Below are positions 1 to 8,164 of a stretch of 37,010 bases of DNA, piece after piece. The stretch comes from Gorillibacterium massiliense (GTDB lineage Bacteria; Bacillota; Bacilli; Paenibacillales; NBRC-103111): assembly GCF_000455485.1 (NCBI RefSeq), contig NZ_CBQR020000054.1, positions 1 to 37,010 of the forward strand, written 5' to 3'. Under the pieces are notes generated by a model. The model was not told the origin of the DNA and made no database searches. It saw nothing but the letters and a program-made list of their open reading frames with translations. Each line of letters begins with the position of its first letter. The stretch's first letter is position 1. The position numbers were made by a program, and so were the translations under genes.

Positions 1-427
1 TGCGGACCGGGCCCGATGCGGACCGACCCGACAAAGCGCTGTCGATTTCTTTTTCGACCGGAAGGCAAGGCGGCGTCATCGTCAACATCGCTTCGGTGGG
101 GGACTTTACGGCTCTCGTGCAGGCGCGGCGTATACGGCATCCAAGCACGCGGTGGTCGGCTTGACGAAAAACGTCGCCTTTCAATATGCGAACAAAGGCA
201 TCCGCTGCAACGGCATCGCTCCCGGCGGTGTCAACACCAATATCGGCACCACGATGAACGCTCCTGACTCCTTCGGCATGGAACGGGCGATGGCCGCCGC
301 ATCGGCGAATCCCCGGTCGGGAGAACCCGACGAGATCGCCAAAGTCGCGCTGTTTCTCGCTTCCGACGACGCCAGCTTCGTCAACGGCGCCATTGTAGTC
401 GCAGACTCCGGTTGGACCGCCTATTGA
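1..427 (+). pseudogene. SDR-family oxidoreductase, 5'-truncated and frameshifted
   Basis: This is the 3' part of a classical short-chain dehydrogenase/reductase, an NAD(P)-dependent Rossmann enzyme. From about base 104 to the stop at 425-427 the frame is intact and carries the catalytic Tyr-x-x-x-Lys (YTASK, Tyr codon 131-133), the conserved N-G-I-A-P-G segment and a C-terminal SGWTAY end. Upstream the typical VIVNIAS strand before the active site is encoded in another frame (bases 75-95), and a GPMRT segment near bases 7-21 lies in a third frame. One extra G in the G-run at 98-102 would rejoin the strand to GLYGSRAG. The ATG-less in-frame portion could also start at GTG 152. Either the gene is decaying or the first 100 bases are low-quality sequence. 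Substrate cannot be inferred. Confidence 0.75.
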
Positions 428-542
428 CGTACGGTCGTCTCTCCTCCGAACCCTATTTCCAGATAATATCATTTATTTTACTCAGGATGAAAGCCTGTTG
501 AACAGGAATGATTTCCCAAACGATCGAAGGAGGTCATTAATT

Positions 543-749
543 GTGACGAAACGCAAGAAAAGACCGGGAGACGAACCGGACAAGCCTTTGCATACCGGAG
601 AAATGCGCAACGGCCGCTTGAGCGCTTTAAAGAATGCGAAAGACGGCGAGTCCGGCGCGCCTGACGCTTACTATAGCGCCCTTGCTCCGGAACGGATTTT
701 AAGCCCGAACAACCCGGATCAGCTTCCTAACTATCCCTCGAACGACTAA
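543..749 (+). CDS. Small hydrophilic protein of unknown function (68 aa)
   Basis: A GTG start at 543 is chosen because a near-perfect Shine-Dalgarno sequence, AAGGAGGT at 527-534, sits 8 bases upstream; an in-frame upstream ATG at 498 has no such site. The 68-residue product is highly charged. Its N-terminus is rich in Lys and Arg (TKRKKRPGDEPDK), its middle is polar, and it ends in a Pro/Asn-rich tail (SPNNPDQLPNYPSND). No membrane segment, signal peptide or known domain is visible. It is probably disordered. It lies between the SDR remnant and a bidirectional terminator, so it is likely monocistronic. The function is unknown. Confidence rests on the ribosome binding site and the adjacent terminator. 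Confidence 0.65.
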   Translation: MTKRKKRPGDEPDKPLHTGEMRNGRLSALKNAKDGESGAPDAYYSALAPERILSPNNPDQLPNYPSND

Positions 750-765
750 TCCAAACGATTCCTAT

Positions 766-816
766 AAAAAAGATCGAGAAGAGAGGCTTGTCCAGCTCTC
801 TCATCTCGATCTTTTT
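766..816. terminator. Bidirectional intrinsic terminator
   Basis: Two long complementary arms, AAAAAGATCGAGA and TCTCGATCTTTTT, extended by AGAGAG/CTCTCT, enclose a short loop. A-run and U-run flanks are present on both strands. It lies between the convergent small-protein gene (ends 749) and phnX (ends 842), and would serve both. Confidence 0.9.
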
Positions 817-841
817 AATGCATGCCTAAATAAATCTAATC

Positions 842-1660
842 TTACCTTCCCATCCCCGGCCTTTTTCCTTCCGCAAGCAGCCCGTCGATTTTCTCGATGA
901 GTCTGGGAAGTTCACGGATTGACGTTATTGTAAAGTCAGCTCCACATTTCATAAAAAATTGCCCCGTTTTCGTCATGACCGACTCCCTCTCCGGCTCGGT
1001 CAACCTTTCATACTCCGCCAAAGTAAGTCCCATTTCGGAGCTGCCCGCGATTACCCCTACCGTCCACACACCGGCATTCAAGCCCTCTTCAATATCCGAA
1101 GCCGTGTCGCCGACTTTGACCATTTTCCAGCAGGTGGACAGCTTCAGTTTCTCCATATTGCGGTAAATCATATAGGGATATGGTCTGCCGCGAGAACCGG
1201 TGTCGTCCGCCGTTACTACCGAGTCCACGCTATAACCTCTCGCACGAGCGCCCTCCGTAACCACATCCATCATCAGTCCGGTGTAACCTGTGGTTGAACC
1301 GATTTTGATCCCTGCCGCCCGCAGCGCTTCCACCGTTTCGATGGCTCCCGGAATCGGTTCGGTATATTCGGATAAAGTTGCCATTAGGGCTGGCTGGAAT
1401 GCCTCGTACAAATCCTGAACATCCTGCTCGTTAAACGGTCTCCCAAACTGAACTTCCCACAACGCGGAAACCCTCGGCATGGACAGCATGGCTCGGATAT
1501 GATCGATTTTCAGCATGCCCATTGGAGCTCGCGCTTCCTCCAACGTCACTTCGAGACCTGCATTTTTGAATATCTCAAGAAACACATTTACAGGAGCGAA
1601 GCAACCGAAATCGACAGCTGTCCCCGCCCAGTCCATGATGACTCCTTCAATCTTGTTCAT
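842..1660 (-). CDS. phnX: Phosphonoacetaldehyde hydrolase (phosphonatase)
   Basis: This HAD-superfamily enzyme hydrolyses phosphonoacetaldehyde to acetaldehyde and phosphate, the second step of AEP degradation. At 272 residues it has the family's usual length. The nucleophile motif is MDWAGTAVD with Asp10 and the family-specific Ala12. Lys51 in GMLKIDHI matches the Schiff-base lysine of the cap domain. The STTGYT threonine motif and the GDTASDIEEG acidic motif follow. ATG at 1660 is chosen over an upstream in-frame codon because it gives the canonical N-terminus MNKIEGVIMDWAG, has GGAGGGAGAAGG just upstream, and overlaps the phnW stop as ATGA, implying translational coupling. It is the last gene of the operon. 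The identification is secure from motifs and partner gene. Confidence 0.97.
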   Translation of the reverse strand: MNKIEGVIMDWAGTAVDFGCFAPVNVFLEIFKNAGLEVTLEEARAPMGMLKIDHIRAMLSMPRVSALWEVQFGRPFNEQDVQDLYEAFQPALMATLSEYTEPIPGAIETVEALRAAGIKIGSTTGYTGLMMDVVTEGARARGYSVDSVVTADDTGSRGRPYPYMIYRNMEKLKLSTCWKMVKVGDTASDIEEGLNAGVWTVGVIAGSSEMGLTLAEYERLTEPERESVMTKTGQFFMKCGADFTITSIRELPRLIEKIDGLLAEGKRPGMGR

Positions 1661-2751
1661 CGGCCTTCTCCCTCCAAATAATCGGCAACGATGCCGCATA
1701 AACGTTCGATGTCTTCCTCATAGATCTCTCCGATATTGCCGATGCGGAACGTATCGGCATCCGTCAGCTTGCCCGGGTAGATGACATATCCCCGATCTTT
1801 TACAAATCGGTAGAACTCTTCAAAGCGGAATGATTCGTTCGGGTATAAAAACGTCGTAATGATCGGCGACTGCATCTCAGTGGGAATATAGGATCGGATG
1901 CCCAACTCCCCCATCCTCTCCCGGAGCAAACGATTATTCCGGCTGTACCGGGCAAATCTTGAGGGGATTCCCCCTTCATCGATGAGTTCGTCTATAGCTT
2001 TAGCAAAAGCGGCTACCGCATGGGTCGGTGAAGTAAAGCGCCACTTCCCGTCTTTGTCCATGCCTTTCCACTGATCATATAAATCCAATGACAAGCTGCG
2101 GGCAATACCCGCGCAGTTTTCCAGTTTCGCTAGTTTCGCGATGACGAAGCCGAAGCCCGGCACGCCTTGAATGCATTTGTTGGCGCTGCTGATCAAAAAA
2201 TCGATCCCGAGTGCTTTCACGTCGATTTCGATTCCGCCGAAACTGCTCATGGCATCGACGATCAGCGTTTTTCCGTATTCTCTCGCGATACCCGCAACCA
2301 TTTCCAAAGGATTCAAAATTCCCGTCGTCGTCTCGCAATGGACCATCGCGATGTGGGTAATTTGCTCGTCCGCATCCAGACAGGCTCGTATCGCCGAAGC
2401 TTCCGGATGCTCATCGCAATGCACGCAGTACTCTTCATAATTCAAGCCGATATACTGTGCCATCTTGACGAGCCTCTCACCGTAAGCGCCGTTCGTCAAA
2501 ATCAACACTTTATCTCTGCCAGAGATTACCGAGGTCATGACGGACTCCACGGCGAAGGTCCCGCTTCCTTGCATCAGAACGACCGTATATTGTTCCGGCT
2601 TGGCGCCGGCAAAGTTGAGAAGCTGTGACCTGATTTTTTGTGTAATAGCCTTATATTCATCGTCCCAGGTGCAGCGGTCCAGCAGCATTTCTTCCTTCAC
2701 CGAGCGGGTCGTGGTCAGCGGCCCCGGTGTCAGCAGTTTGTAGGGTTTCAT
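1657..2751 (-). CDS. phnW: 2-aminoethylphosphonate--pyruvate transaminase
   Basis: This PLP-dependent class V aminotransferase converts AEP and pyruvate to phosphonoacetaldehyde and alanine, supplying the substrate of the adjacent PhnX. The 364-residue length is normal. The N-terminus LLTPGPLTTT is the family signature. MQGSGTFAVES contacts the cofactor phosphate, Asp166 in IVDAMSSFGG would contact the PLP ring nitrogen, and Lys192 in SSANKCIQG is the expected Schiff-base lysine. The ATG at 2751 has GGAGTG upstream at good spacing. It lies 21 bases after the binding-protein gene and overlaps phnX by four bases. Cytoplasmic. Confidence 0.97.
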   Translation of the reverse strand: MKPYKLLTPGPLTTTRSVKEEMLLDRCTWDDEYKAITQKIRSQLLNFAGAKPEQYTVVLMQGSGTFAVESVMTSVISGRDKVLILTNGAYGERLVKMAQYIGLNYEEYCVHCDEHPEASAIRACLDADEQITHIAMVHCETTTGILNPLEMVAGIAREYGKTLIVDAMSSFGGIEIDVKALGIDFLISSANKCIQGVPGFGFVIAKLAKLENCAGIARSLSLDLYDQWKGMDKDGKWRFTSPTHAVAAFAKAIDELIDEGGIPSRFARYSRNNRLLRERMGELGIRSYIPTEMQSPIITTFLYPNESFRFEEFYRFVKDRGYVIYPGKLTDADTFRIGNIGEIYEEDIERLCGIVADYLEGEGR

Positions 2752-2772
2752 CCGGTTTCACTCCATGTTGGG

Positions 2773-3765
2773 TTATTGGGCTTCTTTAAAAAAGTTTTGA
2801 TGTTTTTCCAACAGATCCACCGTAAGCGGCTGCGTAAATTTCATCGGTTTGGCCGGTTTGTTGATGTCCTCTACGCTTTCCCCTTTGTACAGGGCAACAG
2901 GATAATAAGAGATCAAATCCTTACGGGCGTCTTTAATGATCGTTTGTGCCATTTTCATAGCCAGATCGGTAGTAGCGTTTTTCTTGTCCACGACTGCAAT
3001 GGATTCCGTCAGTGAAAAGTTCCCTTCCACCGGATCCACGTAATCGATAGGCGCGCCTTCCGCTTTCGCTTTCACCGCTTGATGGCGTAGGCCGAAACCG
3101 ACCGCCACTTCACCTGCTTGTACTTTTTTGATCGGCCCGGAGCCGGAGCTTTCCAGATGAGGTCCGACATTTGCAATAAGATCGTGCAAAATCGTTTTCC
3201 CTTCATCCTCGCCGTATTGGGTAATGATCGCTTGAACCAGCAGCCAGGCGGTGGAGGAGCTCATGATGTTCGGAATGGATACTTGATCCTTATATTCCGG
3301 CTTCGTCAAATCTTTGATGGAGGTTGGCATCGGCAAGTTTTTTTGCTTCAAAACATCGGTGTTCACGAAAATCGAGCCGGTATTTGCCAAAATTGGCGTG
3401 TAGAAAGCCGGATAGGTTTCAATGGCACCGGTGTCGAAATCAAGATTTTTGTACATGGAATATTTGGCCTGGGAGCTATCGATAAAATAGGAGCTCATCG
3501 TAACTAGATCCGCTTCGATTTTGCTTCCTTCCGCCATGAGCTTGCCGCCCAGTTCCGAAGTGCCTAGCGCCTTAACCAAATATTTATTCTCGTAACCGGC
3601 GTTTTTCAAAGCGGTTTCCATAGCCGCCACCGCTTCATCATCTGCATTGGTATAAATGACGACTTTTTTTGCTTCATTTGCCTTACTGGAGCCGCAACCC
3701 GTGAACGAAACTGCAAGAGCCAGGACACACAATCCTGCCAGCATTCCTTTAATCGTTTTCCACAT
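2773..3765 (-). CDS. AEP ABC transporter substrate-binding lipoprotein
   Basis: This 330-residue extracellular binding protein belongs to the iron/AEP-type (SBP family 1) group. An N-terminal signal segment ends in the lipobox FTGC with Cys24 as the lipidation site, so it would be membrane-anchored on the outer face. The mature part begins KVVIYTNADDEAVAAMETA, as in AEP-binding proteins that precede phnW and phnX. Several SSS/SSG segments (MSSSTAWLL, ESSGSGPIKK) resemble phosphonate- or oxyanion-binding loops. The start has GAGGG upstream and overlaps the end of the permease gene by 17 bases. The AEP substrate is inferred from co-operonic phnW/phnX. A related ferric-iron-type specificity is the main alternative but unlikely here. 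Confidence 0.9.
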   Translation of the reverse strand: MWKTIKGMLAGLCVLALAVSFTGCGSSKANEAKKVVIYTNADDEAVAAMETALKNAGYENKYLVKALGTSELGGKLMAEGSKIEADLVTMSSYFIDSSQAKYSMYKNLDFDTGAIETYPAFYTPILANTGSIFVNTDVLKQKNLPMPTSIKDLTKPEYKDQVSIPNIMSSSTAWLLVQAIITQYGEDEGKTILHDLIANVGPHLESSGSGPIKKVQAGEVAVGFGLRHQAVKAKAEGAPIDYVDPVEGNFSLTESIAVVDKKNATTDLAMKMAQTIIKDARKDLISYYPVALYKGESVEDINKPAKPMKFTQPLTVDLLEKHQNFFKEAQ

Positions 3766-5443
3766 AGATATCCCTCGCTTTAACGAATTTAATTTTCAAA
3801 TTGGAGAATGGCCGAATATGAAATCTGCCGATGACCGGCGCCTTTTTCTGCAAAAAATCGCACACCCCCTTCACCGTCAAATTCGTGAAGAAGATCAACA
3901 GCGACAGCACGAAGATTTCGTTGAATTTTTCGAAGTGCTGCAGTTCCTTAATGGTGCTGGCCACGACGGAGGTGCGGGCTGATACCAAGAAGATGAGTCC
4001 GCTGATGGTAACCATGGCATTAACGAAGTAATAGCTGAACATCTCAATGACCGTAGCGGCCGAATTCGGCAGGATAACCCGATAAACGGTCTGCAGCCAA
4101 CTGTCACCCAATAACTCTCCTGTCGTTTCCCAGGAGCGATTCATTTTGGACAAGGCATTTTTGGCCATCAAATAGGGGGTAGTAAAAAAGTGAACGATAT
4201 TGCATAGAACGAGGATCGTAAAGGTATTCTTCAAACTGCTATTGTTGAATAACAGCAAGTAAGAAATGCCGAGCACCATGCCGGGCAGCGTATTGGTGAG
4301 CATCGCCACAGAGTCCAAAACGGACTTCCCTTTGATTCGGGTACGCGCATTCAATAGCGCCGCCCCATAAGCCGTCAGCGTACCGAATAACGCCGTGAAT
4401 AGAGCTAATCCCAATGAATGCCGGTAAACGTCAGTCAGGGAGCTGGAGTTCAGCACATTCTTCACATGCTTGAACGTGAACGTTAAGTCATAGGGATAGC
4501 CCGCGAGCCAAGGAGCAATGAACATGATGGCGAAAACGCTCAACATACTGAAAAGAATGGCGCAGGATGCGAAGCCGAAGCCGATATCCCGAACCCGATG
4601 CCTTGGCAGTTCAATCTTATCCAACCTATCGTAGTGAAAATTCAAGCGTTCCAGTCCATTCAGCAGCCAAACACCAAATACGGCAGGAATCAGCATCAAA
4701 ATGGCGACCACTGCACCTTGATTGAAATCTGGAATGGAGCCCAACATAATTTGATAAAGCTCAGTGGCGATGACCGGGTAAGTTCCGCCTACCGAAGCGG
4801 GAATGCCGAAGTCCGTAAAGCTTAAGATAAAAGAGGTAACGAAGGCGCCTCCCAACGCGCCAGCCATCGGCCGCAAAACGGTATGGAGGAAGCTTCTTAC
4901 GGTTCCGTCCCCCATGAGCTTGGACACAATGAGAAACCGCTTGTCAAAATATTGGAAGCCATGATGAAGAAGCAGAAACGTCAAAGGCAGGGTGTAGATG
5001 ACATAGCCGGTCAAAAGACCGTTGAAGCCGTAGATCGGGAACAGATTCTTTCCCACGATACGAGTGATAAGACCTTGATTGCCGAAGGAATACATAATGG
5101 CGAATCCGTAAGTGATGGTAGGAAGCAGCATGGGAACGACGACGGCTGTCCGGACCACGCTTTTTATCGGACGATAGATATTCGTGCAGTGTATTGCATA
5201 CGCGAGAACAAAACCCAGCGCCGTCGTGATCAGAGCCGTTAATGCCGACACTTTGAAGCTGTTTATGATGGACGTCACCGTCTCGCTGTTTTTCCAAACA
5301 GAAACGTAGTTGGCGAATGTGTATCCCATCTCCCCTTGGAAAGAACGGATCAGCAGGACGATAAGCGGCATGACCATAAAAAAGATGAATAAGAGCAAGA
5401 TCGAAGCAAACAGGATGCGCATGACCGGTTTCACTCTAGGCAT
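3749..5443 (-). CDS. AEP ABC transporter permease, tandem-fused (two permease halves)
   Basis: This 564-residue inner-membrane protein has about twelve hydrophobic segments in two halves. Each half is a BPD-type (FbpB/ThiP-like) permease, so one polypeptide could provide both membrane subunits. EAA-like loops are seen near MGDGTVRSFLHTVLRP in the first half and GELLGDSWLQTVYRVILP in the second. ATG at 5443 is chosen because it overlaps the ATPase stop codon in ATGCCTAG and is preceded by GGTGAT; a GTG at 5452 is possible. It sits between ATPase and binding-protein genes and overlaps both, so the three are translationally coupled. The AEP substrate follows from the operon. Confidence 0.9.
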   Translation of the reverse strand: MPRVKPVMRILFASILLLFIFFMVMPLIVLLIRSFQGEMGYTFANYVSVWKNSETVTSIINSFKVSALTALITTALGFVLAYAIHCTNIYRPIKSVVRTAVVVPMLLPTITYGFAIMYSFGNQGLITRIVGKNLFPIYGFNGLLTGYVIYTLPLTFLLLHHGFQYFDKRFLIVSKLMGDGTVRSFLHTVLRPMAGALGGAFVTSFILSFTDFGIPASVGGTYPVIATELYQIMLGSIPDFNQGAVVAILMLIPAVFGVWLLNGLERLNFHYDRLDKIELPRHRVRDIGFGFASCAILFSMLSVFAIMFIAPWLAGYPYDLTFTFKHVKNVLNSSSLTDVYRHSLGLALFTALFGTLTAYGAALLNARTRIKGKSVLDSVAMLTNTLPGMVLGISYLLLFNNSSLKNTFTILVLCNIVHFFTTPYLMAKNALSKMNRSWETTGELLGDSWLQTVYRVILPNSAATVIEMFSYYFVNAMVTISGLIFLVSARTSVVASTIKELQHFEKFNEIFVLSLLIFFTNLTVKGVCDFLQKKAPVIGRFHIRPFSNLKIKFVKARDIYVEND

Positions 5444-6188
5444 ATTGATCACCGAACAAGTTAAAGATGTTATGTCTTTTGATTTCCAGTTGGTTGATGA
5501 TGAAACGTTTCACAAAATCGTTTCCCGGCTGATGGATGATCTCCCCGGGTGTCCCGAAGCGCGAAACTTTACCTTGATCGATGATGAGAACCTTATCGGA
5601 CAATGTAAGGGCCTCCTCCGGGTCATGGGTTACGATCACCGTCGTCAGCTTGAATTCCCTTGCGATGGACTGAATCCGTTGCTTGATGGATTCCTTGATG
5701 ACGCCGTCCAATGCGCTGAGCGGTTCATCGAGAAGCAGAATGTTCGGTTTCATAACCAATGTTCGGGCAAGGGCTACTCTCTGTTTCTGTCCGCCGGAAA
5801 GCTCGCCGATCTTCTTTTTCAAGTGGGGACTCAGCTCAAGTAGGTCGATAAACTCTCGAACCTCTTTTTCAGAGACAACGCCCTTCTTGTTTCGCAGTCC
5901 GTATATGATATTCTCGTAAGCATTAAGATGAGGAAACAGGGCATAGTCCTGGAAAACGATATTGAAACCCCGTTTGCCCATCGGCATTTGGGTAACGTCC
6001 GCCTCATTCCAAATGATTTGTCCGCTGTCCGGAGCGGTTAAACCCAAAATAATGTTAAGCAGCGTCGTCTTACCACTGCCGCTAGGACCGAGCAGCGATA
6101 TGATTTCACCGGTTCCGACTTCAAAGCTGATATCGTCCAATACATCTTTACCGTCAAATTGTTTTCCGATATGCTGAAGCTTCAGCAA
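5436..6188 (-). CDS. AEP ABC transporter ATP-binding protein
   Basis: This is the nucleotide-binding subunit of the AEP importer, 250 residues. Walker A is GPSGSGKTT (residues 34-42), the Q-loop Gln80 is in VFQDYALFP, the signature LSGGQ is at 130-134, Walker B is LLLDEP at about 151-156, and the switch His is in VTHDPEEA. A TTG start at 6188 is preferred because AAGGAGGTGA lies five to six bases upstream and the protein then begins LLKLQHIGKQ, as in homologues. The open frame continues to 6311, but the extra residues resemble no family N-terminus and would cover the promoter region. It lacks the C-terminal TOBE-type extension of longer CUT1/PotA-type ATPases. It is the first gene of the five-gene operon. 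Confidence 0.9.
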   Translation of the reverse strand: MLKLQHIGKQFDGKDVLDDISFEVGTGEIISLLGPSGSGKTTLLNIILGLTAPDSGQIIWNEADVTQMPMGKRGFNIVFQDYALFPHLNAYENIIYGLRNKKGVVSEKEVREFIDLLELSPHLKKKIGELSGGQKQRVALARTLVMKPNILLLDEPLSALDGVIKESIKQRIQSIAREFKLTTVIVTHDPEEALTLSDKVLIIDQGKVSRFGTPGEIIHQPGNDFVKRFIINQLEIKRHNIFNLFGDQYA

Positions 6189-6273
6189 ACCGTTCACCTC
6201 CTTGATTTCCACCTCAGTATAAAAAGGAATTGTCAAATCTGACGCACAACCATGTAAAGATTGGGTTAATTTA

Positions 6274-6312
6274 TGCATATCTCTTTCATACATATTGCAT
6301 ATATGTTTCATA
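6274..6312. promoter_or_regulatory. Four phased TATG repeats, candidate operator of the DeoR regulator
   Basis: On the minus strand TATG occurs at 6309-6312, 6298-6301, 6287-6290 and 6276-6279, a period of exactly 11 bp. The flanks alternate between TATGAAA and TATGCA, giving a 22-bp superperiod. The array lies between the divergent AEP operon and the DeoR-type gene. DeoR-family regulators often bind tandem 10-11 bp direct repeats, so this is the best operator candidate. The assignment is inference. Confidence 0.6.
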
Positions 6313-6349
6313 TGTTGATTTCCTTCTTTGAAGGCATCCGCAAAACCTG

Positions 6350-6378
6350 TTGAACAAATAAGGCATAATCGGTAAACT
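6350..6378 (+). promoter_or_regulatory. Candidate sigma-A promoter of the DeoR-type gene
   Basis: TTGAAC (6350-6355) and TAAACT (6373-6378) are separated by 17 bases and lie about 55 bases before the ATG at 6434. Both hexamers match consensus at four of six positions. The phased TATG array lies about 40 bases upstream. Confidence 0.45.
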
Positions 6379-6433
6379 GTAGGAAGTCGATGGCAATTTG
6401 CCGCAATTCCAAGTCAGAACGGGTGAGACGATC

Positions 6434-7198
6434 ATGCTGCCACTTGAAAGACAGAAAAAAATCATCGAGCTGCTTGCAGTGAAAAAGGTACTCAAGCTTA
6501 CAGAGTTAACCGAAGATCTGGACGTCTCCATGGATACGCTGCGACGGGATATCAACCACTTGTCCAGTCAGGGCAAGATCGAAAAGATTTACGGCGGCGT
6601 CAAGCTGATGGAAACTTGGCTCGGCGAATCCTCCATGGAAGAGCGGATGGTCAGCCATCTGGATGAGAAGGAAAAAATCGCCCGCAAATGCAGTGATATC
6701 ATCCAGGACGGTGATTGCATTTATATCGACAGCGGTTCAACGACCTATCAAATCGCCAAATTCATCAAACACAAAAAAAACCTCACCGTCGTCACCAACT
6801 CCATCCCAGTGATCAATGAGTTGATGCAGAGCGACGTGGAGCTGATCATCATCGGCGGCAAAATCCGTACGCAAGAGCAATCCGTCATCGCCTATGATTA
6901 TATTTTCAATTTCCACGAATTGAATGTCCGCAAAGCCTTCATCTGCTGTAGTGGCATTACCCTCGAGAGAGGCATTTCCGATTTCAATATGGAGGAAGCC
7001 ATTACTCGCAAAAAGATGATCGAACTGTCCAGCGAGGTCTACATCGCCGCCGACAGCACCAAGTTCGGCAAGGACGTCACCGTCGCCATCGCCCCCTTGG
7101 ATCGGATCGATGCCATCATTACCGATAATAATCTGGATACCGGATTTATCGCCAAGTTCAAAAAGACACGCACCAGCTTGATCGTTGCGGATTTATGA
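6434..7198 (+). CDS. DeoR/GlpR-family transcriptional regulator
   Basis: This 254-residue cytoplasmic regulator has an N-terminal DeoR-type winged helix (residues about 1-57, LPLERQKKIIELL to SMDTLRRDINHLSSQGKIEKIYGG) and a C-terminal DeoR sensor domain of the phosphosugar-isomerase fold (YIDSGSTTYQIA, VVTNSIPVI, AADSTKFG). ATG at 6434 is chosen because the protein then begins MLPLERQKKI, as the family does; an upstream ATG at 6398 lacks a good ribosome binding site. It is divergent from the AEP operon, so AEP-pathway control is likely. The effector is unknown: DeoR sensors normally bind phosphorylated sugars, and here a phosphonate or its breakdown product is conceivable. GntR or LysR regulators are the more usual partners of phnWX. 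Confidence 0.9.
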   Translation: MLPLERQKKIIELLAVKKVLKLTELTEDLDVSMDTLRRDINHLSSQGKIEKIYGGVKLMETWLGESSMEERMVSHLDEKEKIARKCSDIIQDGDCIYIDSGSTTYQIAKFIKHKKNLTVVTNSIPVINELMQSDVELIIIGGKIRTQEQSVIAYDYIFNFHELNVRKAFICCSGITLERGISDFNMEEAITRKKMIELSSEVYIAADSTKFGKDVTVAIAPLDRIDAIITDNNLDTGFIAKFKKTRTSLIVADL

Positions 7199-7202
7199 CA
7201 GC

Positions 7203-7233
7203 AAAAACGGGCACCCCAAGGTGCCCGTTTTTT
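7203..7233. terminator. Intrinsic terminator between convergent genes
   Basis: AAAACGGGCACC and GGTGCCCGTTTT form a 12-bp stem around CCAA, followed by six T residues on the plus strand, with A residues before it that serve the minus strand. It ends the DeoR-type gene (7198) and probably the ABC operon that ends at 7268. Confidence 0.92.
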
Positions 7234-7267
7234 GCATAAGTATTGCATAGAAGGTGCCTTTTCTATC

Positions 7268-8164
7268 TTACCTTTTCCCCTTAAGCAGCTTGCGTTCCAC
7301 CCAAGCCACTATTTGGTACATCACGGCTGCGACGATGGCGATAAGGAACAAGCTGCCGATGACGAGGGTAAAATTAAACACTTGAAAGCCATAAACAATG
7401 AGGTAGCCTAGCCCTTTTTCCGATACGAGAAACTCCCCGACGATCACGCCAATCCAAGCAAGACCCACATTCACCTTTAAGGTGGATACAATGGACGGAT
7501 ACGCCGCCGGTAAAATCACTTTATAGAACACTTGAGGACGGGAGCCACCGAAAAGCCGCACCACTTTAACATAGTTGGCATCTACCTCGCGGAAGCTTGA
7601 AAATACAACGAGCGTCGTGATGATCACCGTCACCGCCAAAGTCGTGCCGATGATCGACAGCATGCCGGGGCCAAGACCGACGATAAAAAGTGGACCAAGG
7701 GCAACTTTTGGCATACTGTTCAGGACTACGATATAAGGATCGAGCACCTTCTCGATGAAGGGCGACCACCACAAGAGCACCGCCAGCAGCGTTCCGCAAA
7801 CGGTGCCTAGCACAAAGCCGATCACGGTTTCGGACACTGTCATGCCAAGGTGGGGCCAGAGTGTTCCGTCTTCCGCCATGGAAGCTAAAAGACGAACGAT
7901 CTTGCTGGGATAACTGAACAGCAAAACGTTCAGCCACTTCATTCTTCCCGCCAGCTCCCAGATACCCATGAACAGAATAAAGATCGCCGCTTGCACGAGG
8001 TGAACCCGGAGTTGAAGCATTCTGCGCTGCCGCACATGGGCGGCATAGGTTTTTATCGTTAAGGCGATGCGCTCTTCACCATGGCGGTTCATCAGCCGGC
8101 TGCGTTGTTCCGGCGTCAATTCCGCCGTCCGGTCGGGAGTTCCGGTTTTCTCGGAGTTCGTCAT
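7268..8164 (-). CDS. ABC transporter permease (SsuC/TauC/YtlD-like)
   Basis: This 298-residue inner-membrane permease belongs to the nitrate/sulfonate/taurine/pyrimidine-precursor group. After a hydrophilic N-terminus of about 65 residues come roughly six hydrophobic segments. The family's motif region is seen at LNSMPKVALGPLFIVGLG, and the EAA loop at FGGSRPQVFYKVILPAAYPSI. ATG at 8164 is chosen because it overlaps the ATPase stop codon (ATGA); the longer frame to 8203 is not needed. It is the third gene of a binding protein-ATPase-permease operon. Substrate is not determinable from sequence alone. Confidence 0.88.
   Translation of the reverse strand: MTNSEKTGTPDRTAELTPEQRSRLMNRHGEERIALTIKTYAAHVRQRRMLQLRVHLVQAAIFILFMGIWELAGRMKWLNVLLFSYPSKIVRLLASMAEDGTLWPHLGMTVSETVIGFVLGTVCGTLLAVLLWWSPFIEKVLDPYIVVLNSMPKVALGPLFIVGLGPGMLSIIGTTLAVTVIITTLVVFSSFREVDANYVKVVRLFGGSRPQVFYKVILPAAYPSIVSTLKVNVGLAWIGVIVGEFLVSEKGLGYLIVYGFQVFNFTLVIGSLFLIAIVAAVMYQIVAWVERKLLKGKR

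Noticed and set aside
16-267. 83-codon frame at the window start as an independent gene
   Set aside because: It overlaps the SDR remnant in another frame and contains a piece of the SDR itself; it does not look like a separate protein.
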